Source of the DNA: Prorocentrum cordatum
Taxonomy: Eukaryota > Sar > Dinophyceae > Prorocentrales > Prorocentraceae
Assembly (NCBI GenBank): GCA_963575745.1
Contig: CAUYUJ010022442.1
Span: 37,501 to 101,500 of the forward strand
Direction of reading: 5' to 3'
DNA length: 64,000 bases
Every line of letters starts with the position of its first letter. Position 1 is the stretch's first letter. The position numbers and the translations under genes were made by a program. Shown piece after piece: positions 42,766 through 52,445 of the stretch. Under the pieces are notes generated by a model that saw only the letters and a program-made list of their open reading frames with translations, was not told where the DNA came from and did not search any database.

Positions 42766-43897
42766 TCATCCTCCTCCTCCTCATCCTCCTCCTCCTCCAC
42801 CTACCTCCCGTTCCTCCTCCTCCTCCTCTCGTTCCTCCTCCTCCTCCTCCTCCTCCTCCTCCTCCTCCTCCTCCTCTTCCTCCTCCTCCTCCTCCTCCTC
42901 CTCTCCTCCTCCCCTCCTCCTCTCCTCCTCCTCCTCCTCCTCCTCCTCCTCCTCCTCCTCCCTCCTCCTCCTCCTCCTCCTCCTCCTCCCTCCTAAGACT
43001 GAAGCTGCTACTGCACCTGCGGGGGATGCGCTCACTGTTTTTAGATATACGAGCATCATGCGTATGGTTGTCCATTCGACGGAGCACAGCAAACTCATGG
43101 ATGTTTACGCCGTTTAGCTCCGCCGATAAGCACGCAGCCTGCGTCCTCCTCCTTCTCCTCTTCCCCCTCTCCTCTTCAACCTCCCGTTCCTCCTCCCCTC
43201 CTCCTCCCCTCCTCCTCCTCCTCCCCTCCTCCTCCTCCTCCTCCGCCTCCTCCTCCTCCTCCTCCTCCTCATCCTCCTCCTCCTCCTCCTCCTCTCCTCC
43301 TCCTCCTCCTCCTCCTCCTCCTCCTCCTCCTCCTCCTCCTCCTCCTCCTCCTCCTCCTCCTCCTCCTCCCCTCCTCCTCCATCCTCCTCCTCCTCCGCCT
43401 CCTCGTCCTTTCCTCTCCAACTCCTCCTCCTCCTCCTCCTCTCCTCCTCCTCCTCCTCCTCCTCCTCCTCCTCCTCCTCCTCCTCCTTCCTCCTCTCCTC
43501 CTCCTCAGCCTCCTCCCTCCTCATCTTCCTCCTGTACCTCCTCCTCCTCCCCTCCTCCTCCTCCTCCTCCTCCCTCCTCCTCATCCTCCTCATCCTCCCT
43601 CCTCCTCCTCCCCTCTCCTCCTCCTCCTCCTCCTCCTCCTCCTCTTCCTCCTCCTCCTCCTCCTCCTCCTCCTCCTCCTCCTCCTCCTCCTCCTCTTCCT
43701 CCTCCTCCTCCTCCTCCTCCTCCTCCTCCTCCTCCTCCTCCTCCTCCTCCTCCTCCTCCTCTCCCCTCCCCCTCCTCCTCCTCCTCTTCATCCTCCTCCT
43801 CCTCCTTCTCCTCATCAATCACATCATCATCTTCATCATCATCATCATCATCTCAGCATCATCATCAGCATTCATCATCAGCATCATCATCATCATC

Positions 43898-43934
<37 letters not shown>

Positions 43935-43969
43935 TCATCATCATCATCATCATCATCCATCGTCATCAG

Positions 43970-44035
<66 letters not shown>

Positions 44036-44290
44036 CATCCTCATCCTCGTCCTCATCCTCATCCTCATCTTCCCCCTGTTCATCCTCCTCCTCCTCCGCC
44101 TCCTCCGCCTCCTTCTCCTCCTCCTCCTCCTCCTCCTCCTCCTCCTCCTCTTCCTCCTCCTCCTCCTCCTCCTCCTCCTCTTCCGCCTCCTCCTCATCAT
44201 CCTCCTCCTCCTTCTCCTCCTCCTCCTCATCCTCCTCTTGGTCCCCCTTGTTATCGCCCTCCTCCTCCTCCGCCTCCTCCTCGAAAATCT
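42766..44290. repeat. Long TCC / TCA microsatellite (~1.5 kb)
   Basis: TCC from 42766 to about 43810, broken by unique sequence at about 42995-43145; TCA from 43815 to 44035; TCC again to 44280. The 648-aa + ORF and all poly-Glu or poly-Gly minus ORFs are repeat translations. Confidence 0.95.
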
Positions 44291-44885
44291 TTGGGGCGGA
44301 GGCAACCTCGACAAGAGATCTCAAAGCCCAGCCTCAGAGATCGAGTCTCACAACGGACAAGGCGACCACCTGTGAGCGCACGCGCGCTCGCACGTGGGCG
44401 TGGGCGCACGCTCGCGGAGCGCCAAGAAAGAGAGAGAGCGTCAGCCTCACACGACCTCGGTAGGGAGAGCCTCTGTGCTCGGGCCCCACCCCCGCTCCGA
44501 GCAGGGCCCACCGCCCACGCCAGAAAAAGAAATAACAGCATTACCCTGGCGGCGTACCCAACCCTTGCGCAATGCGGGGCATTAGTGCATCAGGATTGCT
44601 ACAAAGGGGGCGATGACGTAACATGGACGCATGTGATTTTGTGAGCAGCAATCGAAAGGCTCGCAAGCCCCCGATCAAGATCTAAGGGCTAACAAATCAC
44701 CACCGTTGGCTGTGCCATGCGCCCGCTGCACCCAACGTATCCCACAGCAGCTCGTGAGAGCCCCCGCGGGATACATGTAGGCGCAACGTGATGGCCATCG
44801 CCCGGCAGATGGTCTGTTTCACGAGGCACCCCCGTTGGCTGAGCCATGCGCCCGTTGCGCCTAACGTATCCCGCAGCAGCTCTCC
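44291..44885. other. No gene; tandem pair at 44701-44892
   Basis: 44701-44764 and 44829-44892 share CCGTTGGCTGTGCCATGCGC, CCAACGTATCCC and CAGCAGCTC, about 128 bp apart. The rest is unique. Confidence 0.55.
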
Positions 44886-46425
44886 AGAGCCTCCCCAGGG
44901 ACGGCGACGTCCCGCTCAGATCCCCGCGGTGCCTCACCCCGCAGGACCCACCAGCAGCCCTCGAAAATGACGACAGTGTCGCAGGCCGCAGCCCCCCAGG
45001 GACGGCGAGGTCCCGCTCAGATCTCCGCTGTGCCTCACTCCGCAGGACCCACCAGCAGCCCTCAAACTAGCGACAGTGTCCAGATCGCAGCCCCCCAGGG
45101 ACCGCGAGGTCCCGCTCAGATCCCCGCGGTGCCTCGCTCCGCAGGACCCACCAGCATCCCTCGAAAGTGGCGACAATGTCGCAGATTGCAGCCCCCCAGG
45201 GACGGCGAGGTCCCGCTCAGATCCCCGCGGCACCTCACTCCGCAGGACCCACCAGCAGCCCTCGAAAGTGGCGACAATGTCGCAGATCGCAGCCCCACAG
45301 GGACGGCGAGGTCCCGCTCAGATCCCCGCGGTGCCTCACTCCGAGGGACCCACCAGCAGCCCTCGAAAGTGGCGACAATGTCGCAGATCGCAGCCCCCCA
45401 GGGACGGCGAAGTCCCGCTCAGATCCCCGCGGGGCCTCACTCCGCAGGACCCACCAGCAGCCCTCGAAAGTGGCGGCAGTGTCCAGATCGCAGCCCCCCA
45501 GGGACGGCGAGGTTCCGCTCAGATCCCCGCGGCGCCTCACTCCGCAGGACCCACCAGCAACCCTCGAAAGTGGCGACAATGTCGCAGATCGCAGCCCCCC
45601 AGGGACGGCGAGGTCCCGCTCAGATCCCCGCGGTGCCTCACTCCGCAGGACCCACCAGCGGCCCTCGAAAGTCGCGACTCGCGACAGTGTCGCAGATCGC
45701 AACCCCCCAGGGACGGCGAGGTCCCGCTCAGATCCTCGCGGTGCCTCACTCCGCAGGACCCACCAGCAGCCCTCGAAAGTGGCGACAGTGTCGCAGATCG
45801 CCGCCCCCCAGGGACGGCGAGGTCCCGCTCAGATCCCCGCAGTACCTCACTCCGCAGGACCCACCAGCAGCCCTCGAAAGTGGCGACAATGTCGCAGATC
45901 GCATCGAAATCCCTCTCAGATCCCCGCGGCGCCTCACTCCGCAGGACCCACCAGCAGCCCTTGAAAATGACGACAGTGTCGCAGATCGCAGCCCCCCAGG
46001 GACGGCGAGGTCCCGCTCAGATCCCCGCAGTGCCTCACGCCGCAGGACCCACCAGCAGCCCTCGCAAGTGGTGACAATGTCGCAGATCGCAGCCCCCCAG
46101 GGACGGCGAGGTCCCGCTCAGATCCCCGCGGCACCTCACTCCGCAGGACCCACGAGCAGCCCTCGAAAGTGGCGACAATGTCGCAGATCGCAGCCCCCCA
46201 GGGACGGCGAGGTCCCGCTCAGATCCCCGCGGTGCCTCACTCCGCAGGACCCACGAGCAGCCCTCGAAAGTGGCCAAAGTGTCACAGATCGCGGCCCCCC
46301 AGGGACGGCGAGGTCCCGCTCAGATCCCCGCGGTGCCTCACTCCGCAGGACCCACCAGCAGCCCTCGAAAGTGGCGACAGTTTCGCAGATCGCAGCCCCC
46401 CAGGGATGGCGAGGTCCGCACAAAC
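44886..46425 (+). repeat. 101-bp tandem satellite, about 15 units
   Basis: Unit: GCAGCCCCCCAGGGACGGCG, AGGTCCCGCTCAGATCCCCG, CGGTGCCTCACTCCGCAGGA, CCCACCAGCAGCCCTCGAAA, GTGGCGACAATGTCGCAGATC. The repeated GCCCCCC anchor falls at 44991, 45090, 45191, 45292, 45393, 45493, 45594, 45702, 45803, 45991, 46092, 46193, 46294 and 46395, mostly 101 bp apart. One unit has a 7-bp insertion (before 45702) and one a deletion of about 15 bp (near 45904). The unit is not a multiple of three, so reading frames rotate; the 720-aa ORF is a product of that. Confidence 0.95.
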
Positions 46426-46564
46426 CAAGAGGAGAGGGAGACGGGAGGCGGGAGGAGGGAGGCGGGAGGAGGAGGAGGAGGCGGAGGAGGCGGGAGGAGA
46501 AGGAGAACTGGAGACCGCAGTGCTCCATTCAAAACGAATTCCCTAACCCAGGAGGGTTGGGAAT

Positions 46565-46718
46565 GAACATGTTTTTTTGCGCGCCGCGCAGATTTCTTGA
46601 ATCTGCGCTGGACCGCCCTCCCTGGCGCCTGGAGTGCGCCAGGGGCGGCGCCGGAGGCGCCGCCGGGGGGGCCCTGCGCATCCAAGAAATCCGCGCTGAG
46701 CGCCAAAAGTGTATGTTT
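46565..46718. mobile_element. Foldback element M2, copy 1
   Basis: Imperfect terminal inverted repeats of about 36 bp. The left arm has GCGCGCCGCGCAGATTTCTT; the right arm (reverse complement) has GGCGCTCAGCGCGGATTTCT. The outer parts AACATGTTTTTTT and AACATACACTTTT extend the pairing. GC-rich centre with nested GGCGCC palindromes. No coding capacity. Confidence 0.65.
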
Positions 46719-46765
46719 GTGGCGTCTTTTCTTCTTCGACACGCGCACCACTGTGCCGACGCTGG

Positions 46766-46880
46766 AGGAGGAGGAGGAGGAGGAGGAGGAGGAGGAGGAG
46801 GAGGAGGAGGAGGAGCAGGGGAAGAGGAGGAGGAGGAGGAGGAGGAGGAGGAGGAGAAGGAGGAGGAGGAGGAGGAGTTG
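46766..46880. repeat. (GGA)n microsatellite
   Basis: GGA repeat next to the 3' end of the Cys-rich exon. Confidence 0.95.
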
Positions 46881-46899
46881 GGAGAGCGGGGAGCCTCTG

Positions 46900-47085
46900 T
46901 GCCCGCCCCCTCCCCCGCGGCTCCGAGGCGCCGGTGCCGTGGCACTGCGCGCAGCTGGCGGCGTCGTGGCCGCCGCAGCTCACCCAGTTCAGGGCCCCCC
47001 TGCGCCGCTGGCAGAGGCCGCCGCCCCAGACGCAGTCCCCGTTGCACCAGCGGGGCCCGCGGCCGCTCGGGCAGGAGGCGCAGTC
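46900..47085 (-). CDS. Exon 2 of CGGHxA/WCNGDC Cys-rich protein, partial
   Basis: The minus strand begins after a TCAG acceptor at 47086: DCASCPSGRGPRWCNGDCVW, GGGLCQRRRGALNW, VSCGGHDAASCAQC. This completes one Cys-rich domain started in exon 1 (CGGHDAP + DCASCPSGRGPRWCNGDCVW) and starts a second (CGGHDAASCAQC). Alignment to exon 9947-10072 (CGGHEAPACASCPE) fixes the spacing CGGHxAxxCAxC. After CAQC (46942) the expected continuation is lost, so a second donor probably lies just downstream, before the GGA array. Cys and Trp conservation suggests a disulfide-rich extracellular module. From memory, similar modules are frequent in predicted dinoflagellate proteins; not checked here. Function unknown. 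Confidence 0.6.
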
Positions 47086-47512
47086 CTGACGACCCACCAG
47101 ACCACCCCGACCTGACCCGAAGGCCCTAGTTTCGGGTTGGGGTGGGGGTACGGGTTCCGCGTGTGTTTTTTCGATGTTCCCTGGCTCGGGAGCGGCCAAG
47201 AGGGGGGTGTCCAAGAGGGGGGGGTGCAAATCATGACCGGCGGCACGTGCGCGGCCCAGCGGGGGGCCCAGGGCCGTAATGAAACAAGAAGAGGCGCCAT
47301 GAGATCTGGGGAAATATCATGGCCCACGCCACGATATCCACCCCCCCCTAGTCATCACCCCCCTCTTTGCCGCCCCCGAGGGTTGGGGGGGTACGGGTTC
47401 TGCGTGTGTTTTGTCGACGTTCCCCGGCGCCCCCCACACCGGGAATGGAGGGCAAATTGGGGCCTTGGGCCTTCGGGTTGGGTTGGGGCGGCTCGGTGGG
47501 TGGTGTGAGGTC
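47086..47512 (-). other. Putative GA-AG intron (427 bp) holding M3 element
   Basis: Joining 47513 to 47085 restores the CGGHxAxxCxxC spacing exactly. The donor then reads CCG/GACCTCAC and the acceptor GTCAG/GACTGC, a GA-AG intron; GA donors have been reported in dinoflagellates. The intron contains a MITE-like element (47187-47381) flanked on each side by a direct repeat of about 48 bp (GTACGGGTTCYGCGTGTGTT, TT.TCGAYGTTCCC). Confidence 0.45.
47187..47381. mobile_element. MITE-like element M3, copy 1
   Basis: 195 bp with inverted termini of about 45 bp: left GAGCGGCCAAGAGGGGGGTG, GGGGGGGGTGCAAATCATGA; right (reverse complement) GGGGCGGCAAAGAGGGGGGT, GGGGGGGGTGGATATCGTGG. The interior has GGCACGTGCGCGGCCCAG and GAAACAAGAAGAGGCGCCAT, shared with 48833-49231 and partly with 63823-64000. 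Confidence 0.65.
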
Positions 47513-47599
47513 CGGCGCGTCGTGGCCGCCGCAGTTGGCCGTCCCCTCGGAGACGAGGGGCAGCAGGAGGAGCAGCCTTAGAAGCAGGCAGCACGGCAT
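47513..47599 (-). CDS. Exon 1 of CGGHxA Cys-rich protein (signal peptide)
   Basis: ATG at 47599 starts MPCCLLLRLLLLLPLVSEGT, then ANCGGHDAP. The hydrophobic run followed by SEGTA fits a signal peptide cleaved just before the first Cys. It matches exon 1 at 9947-10072 (LLLLLPSVSEG..CGGH), showing a two-member gene family in this window. The foldback M2 copy 2 begins one base upstream of the ATG, so any promoter and 5' UTR would lie inside or beyond that element. Confidence 0.6.
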
Positions 47600-47785
47600 A
47601 AAACATACGTAAACGTTTGGCGCTCCGCGCGGATTTCTGGGATCCGCGCCGGACCGCCCTGCCTGGTGCGCGGAGCGCGCCAGGGGCGGCGCAGGGAGGC
47701 GCCCCCGGGGGGGGGGCCCAGCGCGGACCCAAGAAGTCCGCGTGGAGCGCCAAGAGTTTGTGTTCGTGCCGTTTGCTCTTCTGCG
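47600..47785. mobile_element. Foldback element M2, copy 2
   Basis: Left arm ACGTTTGGCGCTCCGCGCGG, ATTTCTGGGATCCGCGC; right arm (reverse complement) CTCTTGGCGCTCCACGCGGA, CTTCTTGGGTCCGCGC. About 40 bp each, with a GC-rich centre. Copy 1 lies on the other side of the same gene fragment (46565-46718). Confidence 0.7.
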
Positions 47786-48214
47786 AAGCCTGGCAGCCGG
47801 CGGGGCGCGGCGGAGCCGCCCAGACTCCATGGCAGAGGGCGGCCCTCGGCACCGCTGCGCCGGCCGGGGCGGAGCGGCCGCGGGGGGACGGGGGGGGGGC
47901 GTGGGGGGGGGCGGGGACGAGGCTGCTCCAGCTCGCGATCGGCTCTTCCTCCCTCCTTCCGCCTGGGCCGCTGGTGGTCAAGGGTCCCGGGGCACGGGAA
48001 GGGCCCCCAGGCGCCCAAGGGCGCAGGCCGGACCCGTTTCCCTCGGGGCCCGTGTCCTTCATGTCGAGGCTCGCCACCTCGGCGTTTGCTCTCGGCGGGT
48101 GGTTCGATCATCTACTGCTCGCTCGTTGGTCCCAGCTCGCTGGATGCGGCGCGTGCGCGCTGACCGTCATCGTGCCACCGCAGGGACCATTCATAGAGGA
48201 GCGAACGGGGCTTC
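47786..48214. other. GC-rich, no gene seen
   Basis: 47880-47910 is a G-run region. No recognisable coding or repeat signature, except CACGGGAAGGGCCCCCAGG, a weak R2 echo. Confidence 0.45.
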
Positions 48215-48335
48215 TCTGGCCACGGCGAGCCTCGGCCAGGAACATAGGTTCCCTGACCTGAGTCTGAGGAATGGCCCTAAGAGCAGAGCCCCTCCTGATC
48301 CCAAAACGGCCCTCATGTCAGCGTCTTGACCGCAG
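48215..48335. repeat. Dispersed repeat R4
   Basis: Matches 22065-22197 in order (CCACGGCGAGCCTCGGCCA, GAGTCTGAGGAATGGCCC, GCCCCTCCTGATCCCA, CATGTCAGCGTCTTGACCG). Its 3' part also matches 19240-19290 and weakly 14625-14700. Confidence 0.65.
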
Positions 48336-48832
48336 TCCGCAATGCACGCTTCGCCTCGGCTTGGCCTCGCTTCTGCTCCTCCGTGCACGGCCCGCGTCGG
48401 CCCCGCCCCCCCTCTGAGACCCCGGAGAGGGCACGGCGTTGGCCAAAGCGGCGGCCTACGAACGCAGCGTGCGGCAAGTTTGGGCTGCGCGTCCCGGAAT
48501 TCGCTGACGGGCCGATGCTGCATCGCCGCTGGGGAGAGAAGAATGCGTGCGCACGCGCATGGCGCAAGTGTAAGGCTGATGATCGGGCGCGGCCTAATCG
48601 ACCCCTACCGTGACTAGCAACTACCGTAACGTCATCCTCGCCTTCCAAGCTTCTCTCTGGCCGCATACATACGTCTTGGGGTGTGGCGAAAGGGACGTCA
48701 CAGAAGGGCATGGTTTGCTATCAGTTAGGCCGCTCCCTAGATGAGTACGAGTAAATCAGCATGAGCGTGCGCATGTACATGTCAGCGTAAGCGCACACAC
48801 GTCACACACTGTGTGTGCTTTTGTGTATCCTC
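48336..48832. other. No gene seen
   Basis: Unique sequence. 48730-48820 has short degenerate CATGTACATG and CACACTGTGTGTG palindromes. Confidence 0.45.
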
Positions 48833-49231
48833 GGGGGCGTCCAAGAGGGGGGCGTCTGAGAGGGGGGGGGGGGGGGCGCAAAACATGGCCCGCGGCATGT
48901 GCGCGGCCCAGGGGGGGGGTCGGAGACGCATTGAAACAAGAAGAGGCGCCATGAAATCTGGGGATATCATAGCGCTAGCTGCCCCGATACGCAACACTCA
49001 ACACATAGCGTGTTGACGCGGAGCTCAACACGTAGACCGAAGACGCAGGTCTGACGCGATATTTGCGCCAAAACGTGGGCCAACACGCTGAGCAAACACG
49101 CAATGTATTGACACGGACGTTTTGAGCACGGCACGTGTTGTGTCTCAAAACGGGCGCATCGAGACGGCTAAGATCGTGGCCCCCGCCATGATGTTCACCC
49201 CCCCCCCCCAAGTCATCACCCCCCTCTTGGC
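48833..49231. mobile_element. M3 copy 2, split by a ~190-bp insertion
   Basis: The left half (48833-48974) and right half (49165-49231) match M3 copy 1 contiguously: GTCCAAGAGGGGGGCGTC, GGCATGTGCGCGGCCCAG, GAAACAAGAAGAGGCGCCAT, ATCTGGGGATATCAT, then CCCCCGCCATGAT, AAGTCATCACCCCCCTCTTG, GCCGCCCCCGA. The intervening about 190 bp is absent from copy 1 and rich in CAACAC/GTGTTG inverted words. Confidence 0.6.
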
Positions 49232-49865
49232 CGCCCCCGATCTCCGTGCCCGTGCTCTCCCTGTCCGCCGGGGCGGAACGGACATCTGCAGCAGACCTGG
49301 CGCTCCGCTGCTGATCTTTGAAAGACAGAGAGAGAGAGAGAGAGAACAACAAAAAAACAGAGAGAGAGAGAGAGGGGGGCGCGCGGGAGCAGAAGCAGGA
49401 GGGGGGAACACGAGAAGGAGGAGGAGGACGACGACGACGACGACGAGGGAGGAGGAGGAAGAGAAAGAGGAGGATGATGGAGGAGGAGGAGGAGGACGAC
49501 GACGACGACGACGAGGAGGAGGAGGAAGAGGAGGTGGAGGTGGAGGAGGAGGGAGGGAGGAGGAGGAGTAGGAGAAGGGAGGAGGAGGAGGAGGTGGAGG
49601 GAGGAGAGGAGAGGAGGAGGATAGGGAGGAGGAGGAGGAGGAGAGAGGAGGAGGAGGAGGAGGAGGAGGAGAAGGAGGAGGAGAGGAGGAGGAGGAGGAG
49701 GAGGAGGAGGAGGGAAGAGGAGGAGGGAGGGAGGAGGAGGAGGAATGGAGGAGGAGGAGGAGGGGAGGTGGAGCAGGAGGAGGAGGAGGAGGGAGGAGGA
49801 GGGAGGAGCAGAGGAGGAGGAGGGAGGAGGAGGGAGGAGGAGGAGGAGGAGCAAGAGGAAGAGCA
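49232..49865. repeat. (GA)n, (GAC)n and long GGA array
   Basis: GA at 49325-49375; GACGAC at 49428-49448 and 49495-49515; GGA/GGGA otherwise to 49860, then GCAGA repeats. The very long minus-strand Ser/Pro/Leu ORFs across it are artefacts. Confidence 0.9.
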
Positions 49866-50520
49866 GGGTGAGCAGAGCAGAGCAGAGCAGAGCAGACCGG
49901 CCCGACGTCCACTCCCTGCAGGGAGTGGCCCCCTGCTGGCAGTCAAAAGAAAACTGCCTGGGCCAGCCGCGGGCGGTGAAACCTGGAAATCTAGTGGGCG
50001 AGGGGAGGAGGAAGAGCTCCCCAAATCCCCTCGAGCAATGAAACAATCCCGACGGGAGGTCTTTCGCCATTTTCGGCCTCGCGGGCCCTTGCCAGGCCTC
50101 GGGGCCGTCACAAAGCGACTCGGGATGAGCAGCCAGTCCTGAGCCCTGGGTCGAAACCTCTGGGGTCGAGGCCATAAAAAAATCATGGCGTTGGTCTCCG
50201 CCGCTGCTCGGGGAGAGAAGGCTGCGCAGGGGCAGGACGGGGGAAGGGGGGGGAAAGAGAATGGGAAAAGGGGGGCGAGGAGGAGGAGAAGAACTTGGCC
50301 ACGCAGCTCCTCGGCGCCGCTGGCTGACCACTCGGCGCGCGCTTCCGCGCTCCTGCCCTTCTTTCTGCGCGGCGTGCACGACCAGGTGATTCGAGCCCCT
50401 GCCCGAGGCAGAGAGCGAATTGCGGCGCGCCCAGGGGAGGAGGGAGCCCGAGACGGAGACGAAAACCAAGACGGAGACGAAGGCGAGGACGGCGATGTGC
50501 AGAGAGAAGATGGAGAGCGA
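49866..50520. other. No gene; inverted R2 copy at 50030-50175
   Basis: Minus strand 50175-50030 carries GACTGGCTGCTCATCCCGAG, TCGCTTTGTGACGGCCCCGA, AAGGGCCCGCGAGGCCGAAA and ATGGCGAAAGACCTCCCGTC, a long R2 copy that reads DWLLIPSRFVTAPRPGKGPR in frame. The rest is GC-rich and unrecognised. Confidence 0.6.
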
Positions 50521-50800
50521 GGGGGAACCGGGGGAGGAGGAGGAGGAGGAGGAGGAAGGAGGAGGAGGAGGAGGTGGAGGGGAGGAGGAGGAGGATGGGA
50601 GGGAGGGAGAGGAGGGGGTACGGAGGAAGGGAGGGGGAGGGAGGGAGGAGGGGAAGGGAGGGAGGGAGGGAGGGAGGGAGGGAGGGTGGCAGGGAGGGAG
50701 GAGGTGGGAGGAGGAGGAGGGGAGGAGGAGGAGGAGGAGGAGGAGGAGGACGACGACGACGAGGAGGACGAGGTGGAGGAGGAGACGGCGGTGATGCGGT
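50521..50800. repeat. GGA/GGGA array
   Basis: GGA with GGGA tetranucleotide runs (50640-50700) and GACGAC. Confidence 0.9.
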
Positions 50801-51622
50801 GATGGCTTCCATGATGGTGATGATGTTGATGTCGACGAGGAGCGCGGAGGCGACGCGGGGGGGAGGCGCAGAGGCGAGGGGAGGAGCACCGGCTCCACCA
50901 CCACCACCACCGCCACGCACCCACGGGCCCAGACCCGGGAGGACAAGCTGCGCGCAAGGCCTCCCGCGCGGGGCCCGGAGGCCGACAACCGAGCCTGTGG
51001 GCTCGGCGGCCCAGGGTTGGGTCGGGCACGCCCCTCCACAGGCGGGCTCGGGCACGCCCCTCCACAGGCGGGCTCTGGAGGACAGAGCAAACATGGTCAG
51101 CATCAGTCGAAAGGAGGAGGAGGAGGAGGAGGAGGAGAAGATTTTTTCCATATTTTTTTCTATCTTCCTCCTGTAGAGGGACGTGCCCGCGGCGGCCGGA
51201 CGCGCGCCCCCTCGCCGGGCGGGAGGGGGGGGGGCGCAGGCGCTGGCGGTGCGCCGGCGGGGGGGGGGGGGCAGGGCGCTGAGCGGGCGGGCCCTTCCGA
51301 GAAGGCTTGAGGAAGGGCCCCCCTCCGGAGGGGCGGGGCCCCGGCGGCGGGCGGGTGGGTGCCCCCTCGCCCGGCGGGAGGGGCAGGCGCTGGCGGCGCG
51401 CGGGCGGGGAGGCAGGGCCAAGGCAGGCGGGGCCTCGGAGAGGGCAAAGGTTAGGCCGGGCACGTCCTCCTACAGGCGGCTCTTGAAAGGAAACCAAAAA
51501 CAGTCAAGAAATACTCGAAAATAGAGAAGAAAGATAGTCGAAACATCGCCCCCAGGCTACTCTCTGACTATTCCTGAATTGCCCTCCTGTAGATGGACAC
51601 GCCCGACTTGAGGCCAAGGGTC
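50801..51622. other. GC-rich, no gene; inverted CTGTAG elements
   Basis: A 26-bp unit GGGCACGCCCCTCCACAGGC, GGGCTC is tandemly duplicated at 51029-51080. 51169-51475 is bounded by inverted repeats CCTCCTGTAGAGGGACGTGC and CCGCCTGTAGGAGGACGTGC (the latter as reverse complement). A third such end lies at about 51583. A GGA tract is at 51112-51137. Confidence 0.5.
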
Positions 51623-51820
51623 GGCGGCGAGCGAGGGGGGGAAGTGAGAAGGGGCGGCCCTTATCAGAAGGCTCAGAAGTCTCCCGGCCTTCTGAGAAGT
51701 CTTCTAAGCCTCCCCCGAAAACACAAAAAAAACTGTCAGAAGGCGCGAGGGCTTCTGAGAAGCCCCGCCGCCTTCTGAGAAGGCCTTCTCCTTCTCATTT
51801 TCCCCCCTCGCTCGCAGCCG
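51623..51820. mobile_element. MITE-like foldback M1, copy 2
   Basis: 198 bp. Inverted ends CGGCGGCGAGCGAGGGGGGG, AAGTGAGAAGG (left) and CGGCTGCGAGCGAGGGGGGA, AAATGAGAAGG (right, reverse complement). Interior CTTCTGAGAAG palindromes. Collinear with copy 1 (19672-19871). Confidence 0.75.
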
Positions 51821-51829
51821 AAAAGGGAA

Positions 51830-52017
51830 GAGGAAGGGGGGAAGGAGGAAGAGGAGGAGGAGGAGGAGGTGAGGAAAGAGAGGAGGGGGGAGGAGGGAGG
51901 AGGAGGAGGAGGAGGAGGAGGAGGAGGAGTGGAGGAGGAGGAGGAGGGGAGGAGGAGGAGGAGGAGGAGGAGGAGGAGGAGGAGGAGGAGGAGGAGGGAG
52001 GAGGAGGAGGAGGAGGA

Positions 52018-52048
<31 letters not shown>

Positions 52049-52445
52049 GAGGAGGAGGAGGAGGAGGAGGAGGAGGAGGAGGAGGAGGAGGAGAGGAGGA
52101 GGAGGAGGAGGAGGAGGAGGAGGAGGAGGAGGAGGAGGAGGAGGAGGAGGAGGAGGAGGAGGAGAAGGAGGGAGGAGGAGAGGAGGAGGGAGGAGAGGAG
52201 GAGCAGGAGGAGGAGGAGGAGGAGGAGGAGGAGGAGGAGAGGAGGAGGAGGAGCAGGAGGAGCAGGAGGAGGAGGAGGAAGGGGAGAAGGAGGAAGAGGA
52301 GGTGCAGCAGGAGGAGGAGCAGGAGGAGGAGGAGGAGGAGGAGGAGGAGGAGGAGGAGGAGAAGGAGGAGGGAGAGGGAGGAGGACGAGGAAGGGGAGGA
52401 GGAGGAGGTGGAGGAGGAGGAGGAGGAAGAAGAAGAAGAATAAAG
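51830..52445. repeat. (GGA)n array, 0.6 kb polypurine
   Basis: Almost uninterrupted purine strand of GGA with a few GCA and GTG interruptions. A candidate triplex-forming tract. Confidence 0.95.

Noticed and set aside
42429-44375. 648-aa + ORF
   Set aside because: Decayed AT-rich tract fused to TCC/TCA repeats; no conserved sequence.
44967-47129. 720-aa + ORF with GPTSSPRKW repeats
   Set aside because: The 101-bp satellite unit is not a multiple of three and lacks stops in all frames, so the repeated peptide in rotating frames is a side effect.
48975-51497. 840-aa minus-strand ORF
   Set aside because: Runs through a mobile element, GA, GAC and GGA arrays and an inverted R2 repeat, so it is not one gene.
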